Notes under the pieces: model-generated
Database searches by the model: none
Told to the model about the DNA's origin: nothing
What the model saw: only the letters and a program-made list of their open reading frames with translations
Position numbers and translations under genes: made by a program
Source: an archaeon
GTDB taxonomy: Archaea; Nanobdellota; Nanobdellia; SCGC-AAA011-G17; GW2011-AR17
DNA: 11,445 nt
Assembly: GCA_023245755.1 (NCBI GenBank)
Contig: JAHFJQ010000022.1
Span: forward strand, 1-11,445
Direction of reading: 5' to 3'
Shown: one piece after another, positions 1 through 4,983 of the stretch
Layout: each line of letters begins with the position of its first letter
How positions within the stretch are numbered: the stretch's first letter is position 1

Positions 1-1173
1 AAGACAACTTAAAGAATCAACCATTGCTCGTTCGATTTCAGCAACGACATGTTCTGTACCACCACGAATAAGGATCGTTACTGCTCTTGGATTTTTACAA
101 TTTTTAACATAGGTGAGTTGTTCATTATTTACTTTCAGTTCTTCTACTTCTCCAGCCTCTCCTAGTTCTACAAAAGAAAGCTCAGAAACTTTTGTCACAA
201 TTTTTGCTCCTGTTGCCTTTGCGAGTTTTTCCATATCAGATTTTTTTACTCTTCGTGCTGCATAAATTCCGGATTTTGCAAGGAAGTATTGTGCAATATC
301 ATCAATTCCTTTTTGACAGAAGACAACATTCGCTCCTGAGGCCTTTATTTTTTCCACCATTGCTTTGAGAATCGCTTCTTCTTGATCAAGGAAACCTTGG
401 AGCTGGGAAGGATCGGAAATTTGGATCTTTGTATCTGTTTCTGGGGATTTGACTTCTAAAGCGCCATCAATAAGTGCTATTTTTGCATGATTAATCTTAC
501 TAGGCATGGAAGAATTCACTCGTTCTTTATCTAAAACGATTCCTTTGATGAGCTCAGAGTCTTCAATACCACCACCCACTTTCTTTTCAAGTTTAATTGC
601 ATCTATATCAATTTGATTATTCTCTGCAACTTCTTGTACTGCTTCTAGAAGAAGGGTTGCTAATTTTTCTTTTGCTGCCCCACTTTTTCCGATCATAGAA
701 GTAACTGCGATTTTCTTTAAAGTTTCTTTATCTTGAATAGATACTTGTTCTGCCATAGCTTTGAGGAGAAGAAGCGCTTTTTCACTGGCCATGTTGTATC
801 CTTTTGTGATAACGGTTGGATGAATATTTTGATCAAGAAGTCTTTCTGCATTTTTGAGAAGTTCTCCTGCAAGAATTACTGCTGTTGTTGTTCCATCTCC
901 TACTTGTTCGTCTTGTGTTTTTGCAACTTCGACAATCATTTTTGCAGCTGGATGTTCAATCTGCATTTCTTTGAGAATGGTTACCCCATCATTAGTTATA
1001 GTAATATCACCAAGAGAGTCAACAATCATTTTATCCATTCCTTTTGGTCCTAGTGTTGTACGTACAGTTTCTGCAACGAGTTTTGCAGCCATAATATTAT
1101 TTCTCTGTGCGTCTTTTCCAAAAGACCTTTGTGTGTTTTCTGGAAGAATGTAAATAGGTTGTTGTTGACTCAT
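1..1173 (-). CDS. thsA: Thermosome subunit (group II chaperonin), partial: C-terminus beyond the window
   Basis: ATP-driven cytosolic chaperonin subunit that folds proteins inside a double-ring cage. The frame is open from the ATG at 1173 to the first base of the window, giving residues 1-391 of a protein normally about 540-550 aa, so the C-terminal equatorial part is missing. Visible landmarks are the N-terminal phosphate-binding segment TLGPKGMDKMIVDS (40-53), NDGVTIL (61-67) and the hallmark nucleotide-binding GDGTTTA (92-98). The later residues correspond to the intermediate and apical domains (for example QKGIDDIAQYFL). The start is supported by GGAG 8 nt upstream (sequence ggagtattaaac before ATG) and a TATA box about 40 nt upstream. 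It diverges from the acidic mini-gene and has its own promoter. The alpha/beta paralogue name cannot be decided from the sequence, so the symbol is generic. Confidence 0.97.
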   Translation of the reverse strand, partial: MSQQQPIYILPENTQRSFGKDAQRNNIMAAKLVAETVRTTLGPKGMDKMIVDSLGDITITNDGVTILKEMQIEHPAAKMIVEVAKTQDEQVGDGTTTAVILAGELLKNAERLLDQNIHPTVITKGYNMASEKALLLLKAMAEQVSIQDKETLKKIAVTSMIGKSGAAKEKLATLLLEAVQEVAENNQIDIDAIKLEKKVGGGIEDSELIKGIVLDKERVNSSMPSKINHAKIALIDGALEVKSPETDTKIQISDPSQLQGFLDQEEAILKAMVEKIKASGANVVFCQKGIDDIAQYFLAKSGIYAARRVKKSDMEKLAKATGAKIVTKVSELSFVELGEAGEVEELKVNNEQLTYVKNCKNPRAVTILIRGGTEHVVAEIERAMVDSLSCL

Positions 1174-1210
1174 GTTTAATACTCCTTTTGCTTCTTTTTC
1201 AGTAAAAAGC

Positions 1211-1222
1211 TGATATATAAGG
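1211..1222 (-). promoter_or_regulatory. TATA-box promoter of the thermosome gene
   Basis: Read on the minus strand the sequence is CCTTATATATCA. It ends about 40 nt before the thermosome ATG, which leaves room for a short leader carrying the GGAG Shine-Dalgarno motif. I see no convincing heat-shock operator next to it. Confidence 0.65.
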
Positions 1223-1293
1223 CTTTTGGACGAGTTGTCAGAATTATTTTTCTTTTTGTTCTTTTTTCTGTTCTAGTAATACATGATCGAAAT

Positions 1294-1304
1294 CTTTTTA
1301 TATC
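1294..1304 (+). promoter_or_regulatory. TATA-box promoter of the acidic mini-gene
   Basis: CTTTTTATATC on the plus strand, in the divergent region opposite the thermosome promoter. It ends 27 nt before the ATG at 1331 and 48 nt before the TTG at 1352, so it can serve either start of the small downstream gene. Confidence 0.5.
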
Positions 1305-1330
1305 ACTTCGGATTTCAAAACTTTTAGTTT

Positions 1331-1465
1331 ATGTTTTTGGGAGGGATTTATTTGGAAGAACTTGACAATATTGAAGAAGATGAAGATTTAAGCAACGATG
1401 ATTTTTTAGATGATTATGAGGATGAAGATTTTAGTGATGATGAAGACGTTGAAGAAGAGTTTTAA
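1331..1465 (+). CDS. Very acidic mini-protein (44 aa from ATG, or 37 aa from an SD-preceded TTG)
   Basis: A short frame between the thermosome and the 192-aa gene. From the ATG at 1331 it encodes 44 residues, 23 of them Asp or Glu, with no Lys, Arg or His. The acidic run includes NDDFLDDYEDEDFSDDED. A TTG at 1352 in the same frame is preceded by GGGAGGG (1339-1345) with a 6-nt spacer, and it lies 48 nt from the TATA box, like the other SD-led genes here. The ATG lies 27 nt from the box, slightly beyond the 22-25 nt typical of the leaderless genes here. I therefore lean to TTG (37 aa) but give the outer boundary. No family is recognised. The composition could suit an intrinsically disordered protein, a nucleic-acid mimic or an acidic partner of a basic protein, all of which is inference. 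The promoter, SD and stop make it more than a chance frame, though low complexity leaves doubt. Confidence 0.55.
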   Translation: MFLGGIYLEELDNIEEDEDLSNDDFLDDYEDEDFSDDEDVEEEF

Positions 1466-1484
1466 TTTTTCTTTTTTCATTATT

Positions 1485-1493
1485 CTTATATAG
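1485..1493 (+). promoter_or_regulatory. TATA-box promoter of the 192-aa gene
   Basis: CTTATATAG ends about 22-23 nt before the ATG at 1515, and no Shine-Dalgarno motif lies between them. The mRNA is therefore predicted to be leaderless. Confidence 0.6.
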
Positions 1494-1514
1494 CAGAACT
1501 TTATTTTTTTCTTT

Positions 1515-2093
1515 ATGGGTAGACTTATTCAGAATATTGGTTTTCTTGGTAGACCTGTTAGAACTGGAGAAGTAGAAAGAATTTTACATGGCTCTGTTGT
1601 TCATGGGATAGATTTAGAACAACCCTTACTTGGTAGAACCGAAAGCCTTTTTGCTGTTGTTTCTCAAGCGGAAAGAGATTCTAGAGAAATGCAGTTGCCC
1701 TTTGAAACTATTGCGGAAGGTATTGAAGCTCTCTTTGCTTATGATGGTGCATATTGGAATGGAAATTCTATCGTACGACTAGAATATCTTGCAGGTCTGC
1801 CTTGTCCTTGGGGAGATTTTAGCACGACAACTCCTCTGTTTCCTTTTGATATGCAAGTGAGAGAAATTCTTCTTGTTCATAGAGAAAGAGGCTTTGATCT
1901 TTCTTCTCTTCAGGAGAGATATCCTACTGTTAAGGATTTGCGTAAGGGATATCCTGGCCTTGTTGCAGATGATGAGATTATGGTTTTTTCTGAGTTACAT
2001 CCTCATCTTTTACGTGAACATCATTTTCCAGAAGGAAAAAGTACTCCCTATTGTGTTGATTTTGCACGTGCAAAGAAATACTTGGGGATCTAA
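1515..2093 (+). CDS. Hypothetical protein, 192 aa
   Basis: No family is recognised. The protein looks soluble, with no signal peptide or membrane segment, and is rich in aromatic and charged residues. Visible segments include a Gly/Arg-containing N-terminus (GRLIQNIGFLGRPVRTGEV), a Cys-Pro-Trp stretch (LPCPWGDF, about 95-102) and a His-rich patch near the C-terminus (HPHLLREHHF, about 162-171). The ATG is supported by a TATA box about 22 nt upstream. Base composition matches the neighbours, so there is no sign of recent transfer. Its stop codon (2091-2093) directly abuts the stop codon of ZPR1 on the other strand, so transcription must end inside the opposing gene. It could be a lineage-specific protein or a diverged member of a known family that only profile or structure search would reveal. 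Confidence 0.75.
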   Translation: MGRLIQNIGFLGRPVRTGEVERILHGSVVHGIDLEQPLLGRTESLFAVVSQAERDSREMQLPFETIAEGIEALFAYDGAYWNGNSIVRLEYLAGLPCPWGDFSTTTPLFPFDMQVREILLVHRERGFDLSSLQERYPTVKDLRKGYPGLVADDEIMVFSELHPHLLREHHFPEGKSTPYCVDFARAKKYLGI

Positions 2094-2639
2094 CTATTTT
2101 TTCTTTGCTTTCTTTTCTGCTTTTAATTTTTCTACAATTGTTCGTTCAGAAATGATTGCGGAGTTTCCGGAAGGGTCTTCGATCACAATTTTTAGAGGCA
2201 TTTCTCCCCATTTTACTTTTCTGATTTTTTTAAGAAGGTTTTTTGCGGTTGTCTTTACATCGTCTTCTTCGCTTGCATCACGTTCGCCTTCAATAACTTT
2301 TTCAAATCTGTTTAGAACTCCTTCAATATTAGAAATATACCCTTCTGATGCAGGACCTGGAGTTACAGACATCTTTAGTTGTGTTACTTTAATGGTTGCT
2401 TCAGAAGACTTTACTACGCGCACATTCATGTCTGCTTCTTTTTCGATAGTAAAGGTTAATCTACAAGGATCTTTGCTTTCTTCCGCTTCAATATCGGATT
2501 TATGAAAGCCACAGCCATCACATTTCATAGAAAATAGGAATGTTTTTCCAAAGAAGGGAATATCCATTTCTTCTTCGGTTAATGTGAGCTTTTTTTCAAA
2601 GCATACAGGACATGTTTCTCCTTTTATTGCATCTGCCAT
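2094..2639 (-). CDS. ZPR1-related zinc finger protein
   Basis: Archaeal single-domain relative of eukaryotic ZPR1, a zinc protein that binds the GTP-bound translation factor EF1A. The archaeal role is not firmly established. The 181-aa sequence has the ZPR1 finger Cys10-x2-Cys13 ... Cys40-x2-Cys43 followed by GFHKSDIE. After it comes the beta-rich ZPR1 body, with the characteristic TPGPASEGYISNIEGVL segment (about 93-109) and a helical C-terminal part ending in a Lys-rich tail (KAEKKAKKK). The length matches archaeal members, which have one finger-body unit rather than the two found in eukaryotes. The ATG is preceded by GTTTTTAAAC ending about 22-24 nt upstream and by no SD, so the mRNA is probably leaderless. 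It is a single-gene unit downstream of the divergently spaced sepF and converges with the 192-aa gene with no gap. Confidence 0.93.
   Translation of the reverse strand: MADAIKGETCPVCFEKKLTLTEEEMDIPFFGKTFLFSMKCDGCGFHKSDIEAEESKDPCRLTFTIEKEADMNVRVVKSSEATIKVTQLKMSVTPGPASEGYISNIEGVLNRFEKVIEGERDASEEDDVKTTAKNLLKKIRKVKWGEMPLKIVIEDPSGNSAIISERTIVEKLKAEKKAKKK
2097..2131 (+). terminator. Oligo-T terminator region of the 192-aa gene, inside the 3' end of ZPR1
   Basis: Just past the stop codon the plus strand has T6 (2097-2102) followed by several more T-runs up to 2131. Archaeal RNA polymerase terminates at such oligo-T tracts. The same bases, read on the minus strand, encode the Lys-rich C-terminus of ZPR1 (KAEKKAKKK), so one stretch appears to do two jobs. 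Confidence 0.45.
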
Positions 2640-2660
2640 AACGAAAATGGTTTTTTAGAA

Positions 2661-2670
2661 GTTTAAAAAC
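2661..2670 (-). promoter_or_regulatory. TATA-box promoter of ZPR1
   Basis: GTTTTTAAAC on the minus strand, ending about 22 nt before the ATG at 2639. A perfect 10-bp palindrome with core TTCTAGAA (2684-2693) sits 13 bp upstream of it. Confidence 0.6.
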
Positions 2671-2713
2671 TTTACTGAGAAGGTTTCTAGAAAAGAAATA
2701 AAAAAATAAGAAT

Positions 2714-3127
2714 TTACTCTACAATAGTTGTAGCGCTAGGGGCTGCTTTTGCTGTATTTCTGTCTACAGAAGCGAAATTTGGTGTTGCTACTAACCAATC
2801 TTCACCAAAACCAGCAATATCACCATCAATAGCATCTGTGGTTTTCTTTAATTTGTTTACCACTCTTTTGAGTTCGATAAGATCTTTATCTTTCAAAGGT
2901 TTGATATTTACTAAAGCAATAGTATATCCGTCACGGAGTGCATCTAAGACAAGTTTGACATCTTGAAATTCTCTGATCATGAATGGTTTTACTAACACCT
3001 TCGTTTTTTTTGCTGGTTGTTGTTCACTATCTATCTCTAAATAGTCTTCGCCGAACGCATCTGGAACATCTTCCTCTTGCGTTGTCCCTAGAATTTTATC
3101 TTTGATTCGTAAAAGCGTTGCTTTCAT
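2714..3127 (-). CDS. sepF: Archaeal cell division protein SepF
   Basis: SepF tethers FtsZ to the membrane at the division site. In Haloferax and Methanobrevibacter it is the FtsZ anchor. The 137-aa protein begins with a short amphipathic helix (MKATLLRIKDKILG, 1-14), the expected membrane-targeting sequence. It continues with an acidic linker containing the DYLEI motif (about 28-32), then the SepF globular domain at about 43-117 (VLVKPFMIREFQDVKLVLDA, later GDIAGFGEDWLVATP). The last 20 residues look like an unstructured tail. The ATG is preceded by GGGAGG (3138-3143) with a 10-nt spacer and a TATA box about 45 nt upstream. Its partner FtsZ lies in the same window at 8593-9699 but not in the same operon. 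A second archaeal FtsZ was not seen here. Confidence 0.95.
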   Translation of the reverse strand: MKATLLRIKDKILGTTQEEDVPDAFGEDYLEIDSEQQPAKKTKVLVKPFMIREFQDVKLVLDALRDGYTIALVNIKPLKDKDLIELKRVVNKLKKTTDAIDGDIAGFGEDWLVATPNFASVDRNTAKAAPSATTIVE

Positions 3128-3168
3128 TTTTTGGAATCCTCCCGTTAATTAGCTGTTATATTTGAAAG

Positions 3169-3185
3169 TTGTTTAAATATATTTC
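3169..3185 (-). promoter_or_regulatory. TATA-box promoter of sepF
   Basis: The minus strand reads AAATATATTTAAACAAC. It ends roughly 42-45 nt before the sepF ATG, giving a short leader that carries GGGAGG at 3138-3143. Confidence 0.6.
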
Positions 3186-3214
3186 TATAGTCGGGAAGCA
3201 GTTGTTACAGGTAT

Positions 3215-3224
3215 ATTCTAGAAT
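3215..3224. promoter_or_regulatory. Palindrome ATTCTAGAAT upstream of sepF (possible operator)
   Basis: A perfect 10-bp palindrome in the short gap between the UPF0147 stop and the sepF TATA box. The same 8-bp core TTCTAGAA is found upstream of the ZPR1 TATA box (2684-2693). The core also occurs twice inside coding sequence in this window, so specific regulation is only a possibility. Confidence 0.2.
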
Positions 3225-3229
3225 GTCTA

Positions 3230-3463
3230 TTATCTGGTCTCTAGCTGGCTGACAATATTCCATAATTGGGGCCTAATGTAGGAAGGGATGTTTGGGTCGT
3301 CAGAAAGGTCGTCTAACTGCTGTAAGGCCTTGTTTGCACGAATACTTGTCTCTATATCTTCTTGCTGCAAAGCAGCAATAGCACTTTCAATCTTTAGCTT
3401 TACATTTTTTGGGATGCTATCATCCTCAAGGATCATGATTAATTCTTCAATGAGTTCTTCCAT
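3230..3463 (-). CDS. UPF0147 family protein
   Basis: Small conserved archaeal protein of unknown function, here 77 aa and at the family's usual size. It is predicted to be all-helical. The family signature is clear in the C-terminal half, DDPNIPSYIRPQLWNIVSQLE (55-75; the line shown has the conserved Pro, Arg and Trp positions). The N-terminal half is acidic and helical (MEELIEELIMILEDDSIPKN). It is the last gene of the eL43-rpo12-pfdB operon. Its ATG lies inside the 3' end of prefoldin beta with a 17-bp overlap, and a GGAG motif just upstream of the ATG is embedded in that gene, so translational coupling is likely. The company it keeps (ribosome, RNA polymerase, chaperone) suggests a housekeeping role, but that is inference. 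Confidence 0.93.
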   Translation of the reverse strand: MEELIEELIMILEDDSIPKNVKLKIESAIAALQQEDIETSIRANKALQQLDDLSDDPNIPSYIRPQLWNIVSQLETR

Positions 3464-3806
3464 CTTTCTCCATATGCTTTTCTAGTTCAGCCATTACTTC
3501 TGCTTGTAGTTTCTTTGCTTTTTCTTCGATAGCTTTTTCTTGTTTTTCTACACTTTTTATACGAAGATCAAGCATGTCTTTTTTTTCTTTGAGATCTTTT
3601 CCCAGTGTTTCTTTCTCTGCATGAAACATTATGGTGCCTACAATTTTATAGACTTGTCCTTTGGCAGTTTCTAGCTCTTTTAAAGCATTATCAAGCTCTA
3701 ACATTTGTGATTGTATGCCTCTTTTTTGTGTTCCAAAAGAATGCATGTTCTGTTCGAAAAGCTGTAGTTGAGCAATCTTTTCTTGTGTTTTTGGAGAAAA
3801 ATCCAT
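3447..3806 (-). CDS. pfdB: Prefoldin subunit beta
   Basis: Beta subunit of the hexameric (alpha2-beta4) prefoldin, which captures unfolded proteins with its coiled-coil tentacles and hands them to the thermosome. A thermosome gene is also present in this window. The 119-aa length is typical. Two long heptad-rich helices (about 3-48 and 68-112) flank the beta-hairpin region containing the conserved YKIVGTIMFHAEKE (53-66), the prefoldin beta signature. The gene starts 1 nt after the rpo12 stop and overlaps UPF0147 by 17 bp, so it is co-transcribed from the eL43 promoter. An AGG motif about 9 nt before the ATG is a weak ribosome-binding site. In many euryarchaea a KEOPS Pcc1 gene sits between rpo12 and pfdB, and it is absent here. 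Confidence 0.95.
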   Translation of the reverse strand: MDFSPKTQEKIAQLQLFEQNMHSFGTQKRGIQSQMLELDNALKELETAKGQVYKIVGTIMFHAEKETLGKDLKEKKDMLDLRIKSVEKQEKAIEEKAKKLQAEVMAELEKHMEKDGRTH

Positions 3807-3807
3807 A

Positions 3808-3945
3808 TTAAATTGCCTTCAATGTTGTAGGAACTGATCTTTGTTTGTAAAGAATCTTACTGCCACAATATGGACAACGAATTTTTTTCTTTACATAATC
3901 ACTTTTCACAGCTTTTTCACAGGTGAAACATTTGTATTCAACCAT
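3808..3945 (-). CDS. rpoP: DNA-directed RNA polymerase subunit P (Rpo12)
   Basis: Zinc-ribbon subunit of archaeal RNA polymerase, the counterpart of eukaryotic Rpb12, which helps assemble the Rpo3-Rpo10-Rpo11-Rpo12 platform. The short frame encodes 45 residues, MVEYKCFTC at the start and RCPYCGSKILYKQRS in the middle, with the zinc ligands Cys6, Cys9, Cys24 and Cys27. The C-terminal PTTLKAI matches the family's usual end. GGAG lies 7-8 nt before the ATG and overlaps the last codons of eL43, whose stop is 2 nt away. It is the second gene of the eL43-rpo12-pfdB-UPF0147 operon, a very common archaeal arrangement. Confidence 0.95.
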   Translation of the reverse strand: MVEYKCFTCEKAVKSDYVKKKIRCPYCGSKILYKQRSVPTTLKAI

Positions 3946-3947
3946 TT

Positions 3948-4163
3948 TTATTCTCCTACCTTGTATGCTTTTCCTGTAAATTTGGAATCACATTTCTTAC
4001 ATTGAAAGATGCCTACTGAGAGCCTTTTTGCGGCACTTCGAGAACAGTATGGGCATTTTTGAGCGACTTTTTGACCTTGTTCAACTGTGAGAACTTTTGA
4101 TTTTGTTCGTTTTCCGTATCGTGCACCAAAACGTGCAACAGAACCGAGTTTTTTTGTTTTCAT
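3948..4163 (-). CDS. rpl37ae: Large ribosomal subunit protein eL43 (L37Ae)
   Basis: Zinc-ribbon protein of the archaeal/eukaryotic large ribosomal subunit. The 71-aa sequence opens with the basic KKLGSVARFGARYGKR segment that inserts into rRNA. It carries the zinc ribbon Cys37-PY-Cys40 ... Cys55-KK-Cys58 and ends in KFTGKAYKVGE, matching the family's end-to-end layout. The length is slightly below the 80-90 aa of many members, mainly because the linker is short. It heads the operon with rpo12, pfdB and UPF0147. The start is supported by AGAGGG (4169-4174) 5 nt before the ATG and by a TATA box about 40 nt upstream. Confidence 0.96.
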   Translation of the reverse strand: MKTKKLGSVARFGARYGKRTKSKVLTVEQGQKVAQKCPYCSRSAAKRLSVGIFQCKKCDSKFTGKAYKVGE

Positions 4164-4201
4164 TGTAACCCTCTGAAGATGTGAATTTTAGGTTTTTCTT
4201 A

Positions 4202-4213
4202 GCTATATAAAGC
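4202..4213 (-). promoter_or_regulatory. TATA-box promoter of the eL43-rpo12-pfdB-UPF0147 operon
   Basis: GCTTTATATAGC on the minus strand, about 40 nt before the eL43 ATG. This leaves a leader of roughly 15-20 nt carrying the AGAGGG ribosome-binding site. Confidence 0.65.
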
Positions 4214-4231
4214 TTTCGGGGGATTTTCTCT

Positions 4232-4786
4232 CTATGGCCAGCCTTCTAGGCAGTGCAGTGTCCACTTACTTGCGTGTGCCCCATGTGTCCCTATAGAAAT
4301 TCTTCTGGGATGTTGAAAGTTGTTAAAATCATGTACTTTCATTCCAGTTGGGGCTGTGAACATAAGAAAATCCGTCGCTTCTAAACCTCTGTACGTATCT
4401 GCAGGAATAAGCTGGTCTAATACTAAATAGCCTTCTACATATTTGTCTAGGTCTGGAAAAAGTTCGTCTGCTTCTTTCCAAGACATATAAAATGTTCCCT
4501 TGGCTGTCACTGCACTTATTGGGTTTCCATGTGCAAGAAAAGGAGGAAGTGGTCCACGTTCTGTTTTTCGGTACAATGCATTAAGAGCAATGTAATACGC
4601 TTGGCGAGGGTAGATGCTTATATGATTTAATGCAAAACTGCCAAAGCGACTTGTTTGCTCTCTGAGTTTTAACTGGAGCATTTCGTCTTGCGCATCTCTG
4701 AGTATTGCAGGCAGATCTCGTGCTTCTACTCTGTCTGCAAGTGTGATTACTTTGAGAAAATCATCATGTGTACATTGTGTAACCAT
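4232..4786 (-). CDS. Hypothetical protein, 184 aa
   Basis: No family is recognised. The N-terminal third appears helical and charged (ADRVEARDLPAILRDAQDEM). The remainder is mixed, rich in aromatic residues and Gly, and has an unusual His-rich end (NFQHPRRISIGTHGAHASKW, then TLHCLEGWP). It has no membrane segment or signal peptide. It has its own promoter: CTTTTAAAG ends 23 nt before the ATG with no SD, indicating a leaderless message. A TATA-like TTTTTATATAAAAA lies a little further upstream, directly after the tRNA-Pro gene on the same strand. It ends shortly before the eL43 promoter. The clustered histidines could suggest metal binding, but this is only a guess from composition. Confidence 0.75.
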   Translation of the reverse strand: MVTQCTHDDFLKVITLADRVEARDLPAILRDAQDEMLQLKLREQTSRFGSFALNHISIYPRQAYYIALNALYRKTERGPLPPFLAHGNPISAVTAKGTFYMSWKEADELFPDLDKYVEGYLVLDQLIPADTYRGLEATDFLMFTAPTGMKVHDFNNFQHPRRISIGTHGAHASKWTLHCLEGWP

Positions 4787-4808
4787 AAAGAAGACTTTTT
4801 TTCTCTTT

Positions 4809-4832
4809 CTTTAAAAGTTTTTATATAAAAAA
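4809..4832 (-). promoter_or_regulatory. tRNA-Pro terminator T-run followed directly by the promoter of the 184-aa gene
   Basis: Immediately after the 3' end of the tRNA the minus strand reads CTTTTTTATATAAAAAC and then CTTTTAAAG. The T6 run (complement of 4827-4832) fits a tRNA terminator. CTTTTAAAG (4809-4817) lies 23 nt before the ATG of the 184-aa gene, the spacing seen at other leaderless promoters here. The tract appears to end one transcript and begin the next. Confidence 0.45.
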
Positions 4833-4833
4833 G

Positions 4834-4906
4834 TGAGACTGCTCGGATTTGAACCGAGGCGACCAGGTCCCAAACCTGGAGTACTACCAAGCTATACTAC
4901 AGTCCC
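4834..4906 (-). tRNA. tRNA-Pro (anticodon UGG)
   Basis: The 73-nt minus-strand gene folds into a full cloverleaf. The acceptor stem GGGACTG/CAGTCTC has one G-U pair at 2-71, with A73 as discriminator. The D arm is GTAT/GTAC around loop AGCTTGGTA. The anticodon stem CCAGG/CCTGG encloses loop TTTGGGA, so the anticodon is TGG (UGG), reading proline CCN codons. The variable loop is short (TCGC), and the T arm CTCGG/CCGAG encloses TTCAAAT. There is no intron and no encoded CCA, so the CCA-adding enzyme must finish it. A TATA box lies about 22-25 nt upstream and a T6 run follows directly. Confidence 0.96.
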
Positions 4907-4927
4907 GTTAGTGAGAAATTTGAGTGA

Positions 4928-4938
4928 TTTAAATATCT
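4928..4938 (-). promoter_or_regulatory. TATA-box promoter of tRNA-Pro
   Basis: The minus strand reads ATATTTAAATC, ending about 22 nt before the first base of the tRNA (4906), the expected distance for transcription starting at or just before the mature 5' end. Confidence 0.6.
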
Positions 4939-4952
4939 ATCGCTCGTGCAAA

Positions 4953-4962
4953 CGTTTAAAAA
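4953..4962 (+). promoter_or_regulatory. TATA-box promoter of the TraB/TIKI-like gene
   Basis: CGTTTAAAAA on the plus strand ends 22 nt before the ATG at 4984 with no SD between, predicting a leaderless message. It diverges from the tRNA-Pro promoter. Confidence 0.55.
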
Positions 4963-4983
4963 GAGTTAGTAGACAAAAAAAGT

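Noticed and set aside
733..1153. Plus-strand open frames inside the thermosome gene
   Set aside because: Antisense shadows of the thermosome; Cys/Phe/Ser-rich translations and no initiation signal.
2061..2074. Perfect 14-bp palindrome TTTGCACGTGCAAA
   Set aside because: It lies inside the 192-aa coding sequence (encoding FARAK). A palindrome of this length is expected about once by chance in a window of this size, and no T-run follows to make it a terminator.
1873..2505. 210-codon plus-strand frame spanning the ends of the 192-aa gene and ZPR1
   Set aside because: It overlaps two better supported genes out of frame, its translation is hydrophobic and Phe-rich as expected from AT-rich antisense DNA, and it has no start signal.
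4834..4906. tRNA-Pro as an integration site for a mobile element
   Set aside because: I saw no integrase gene, no direct repeat of the tRNA 3' end, and no compositional shift nearby.
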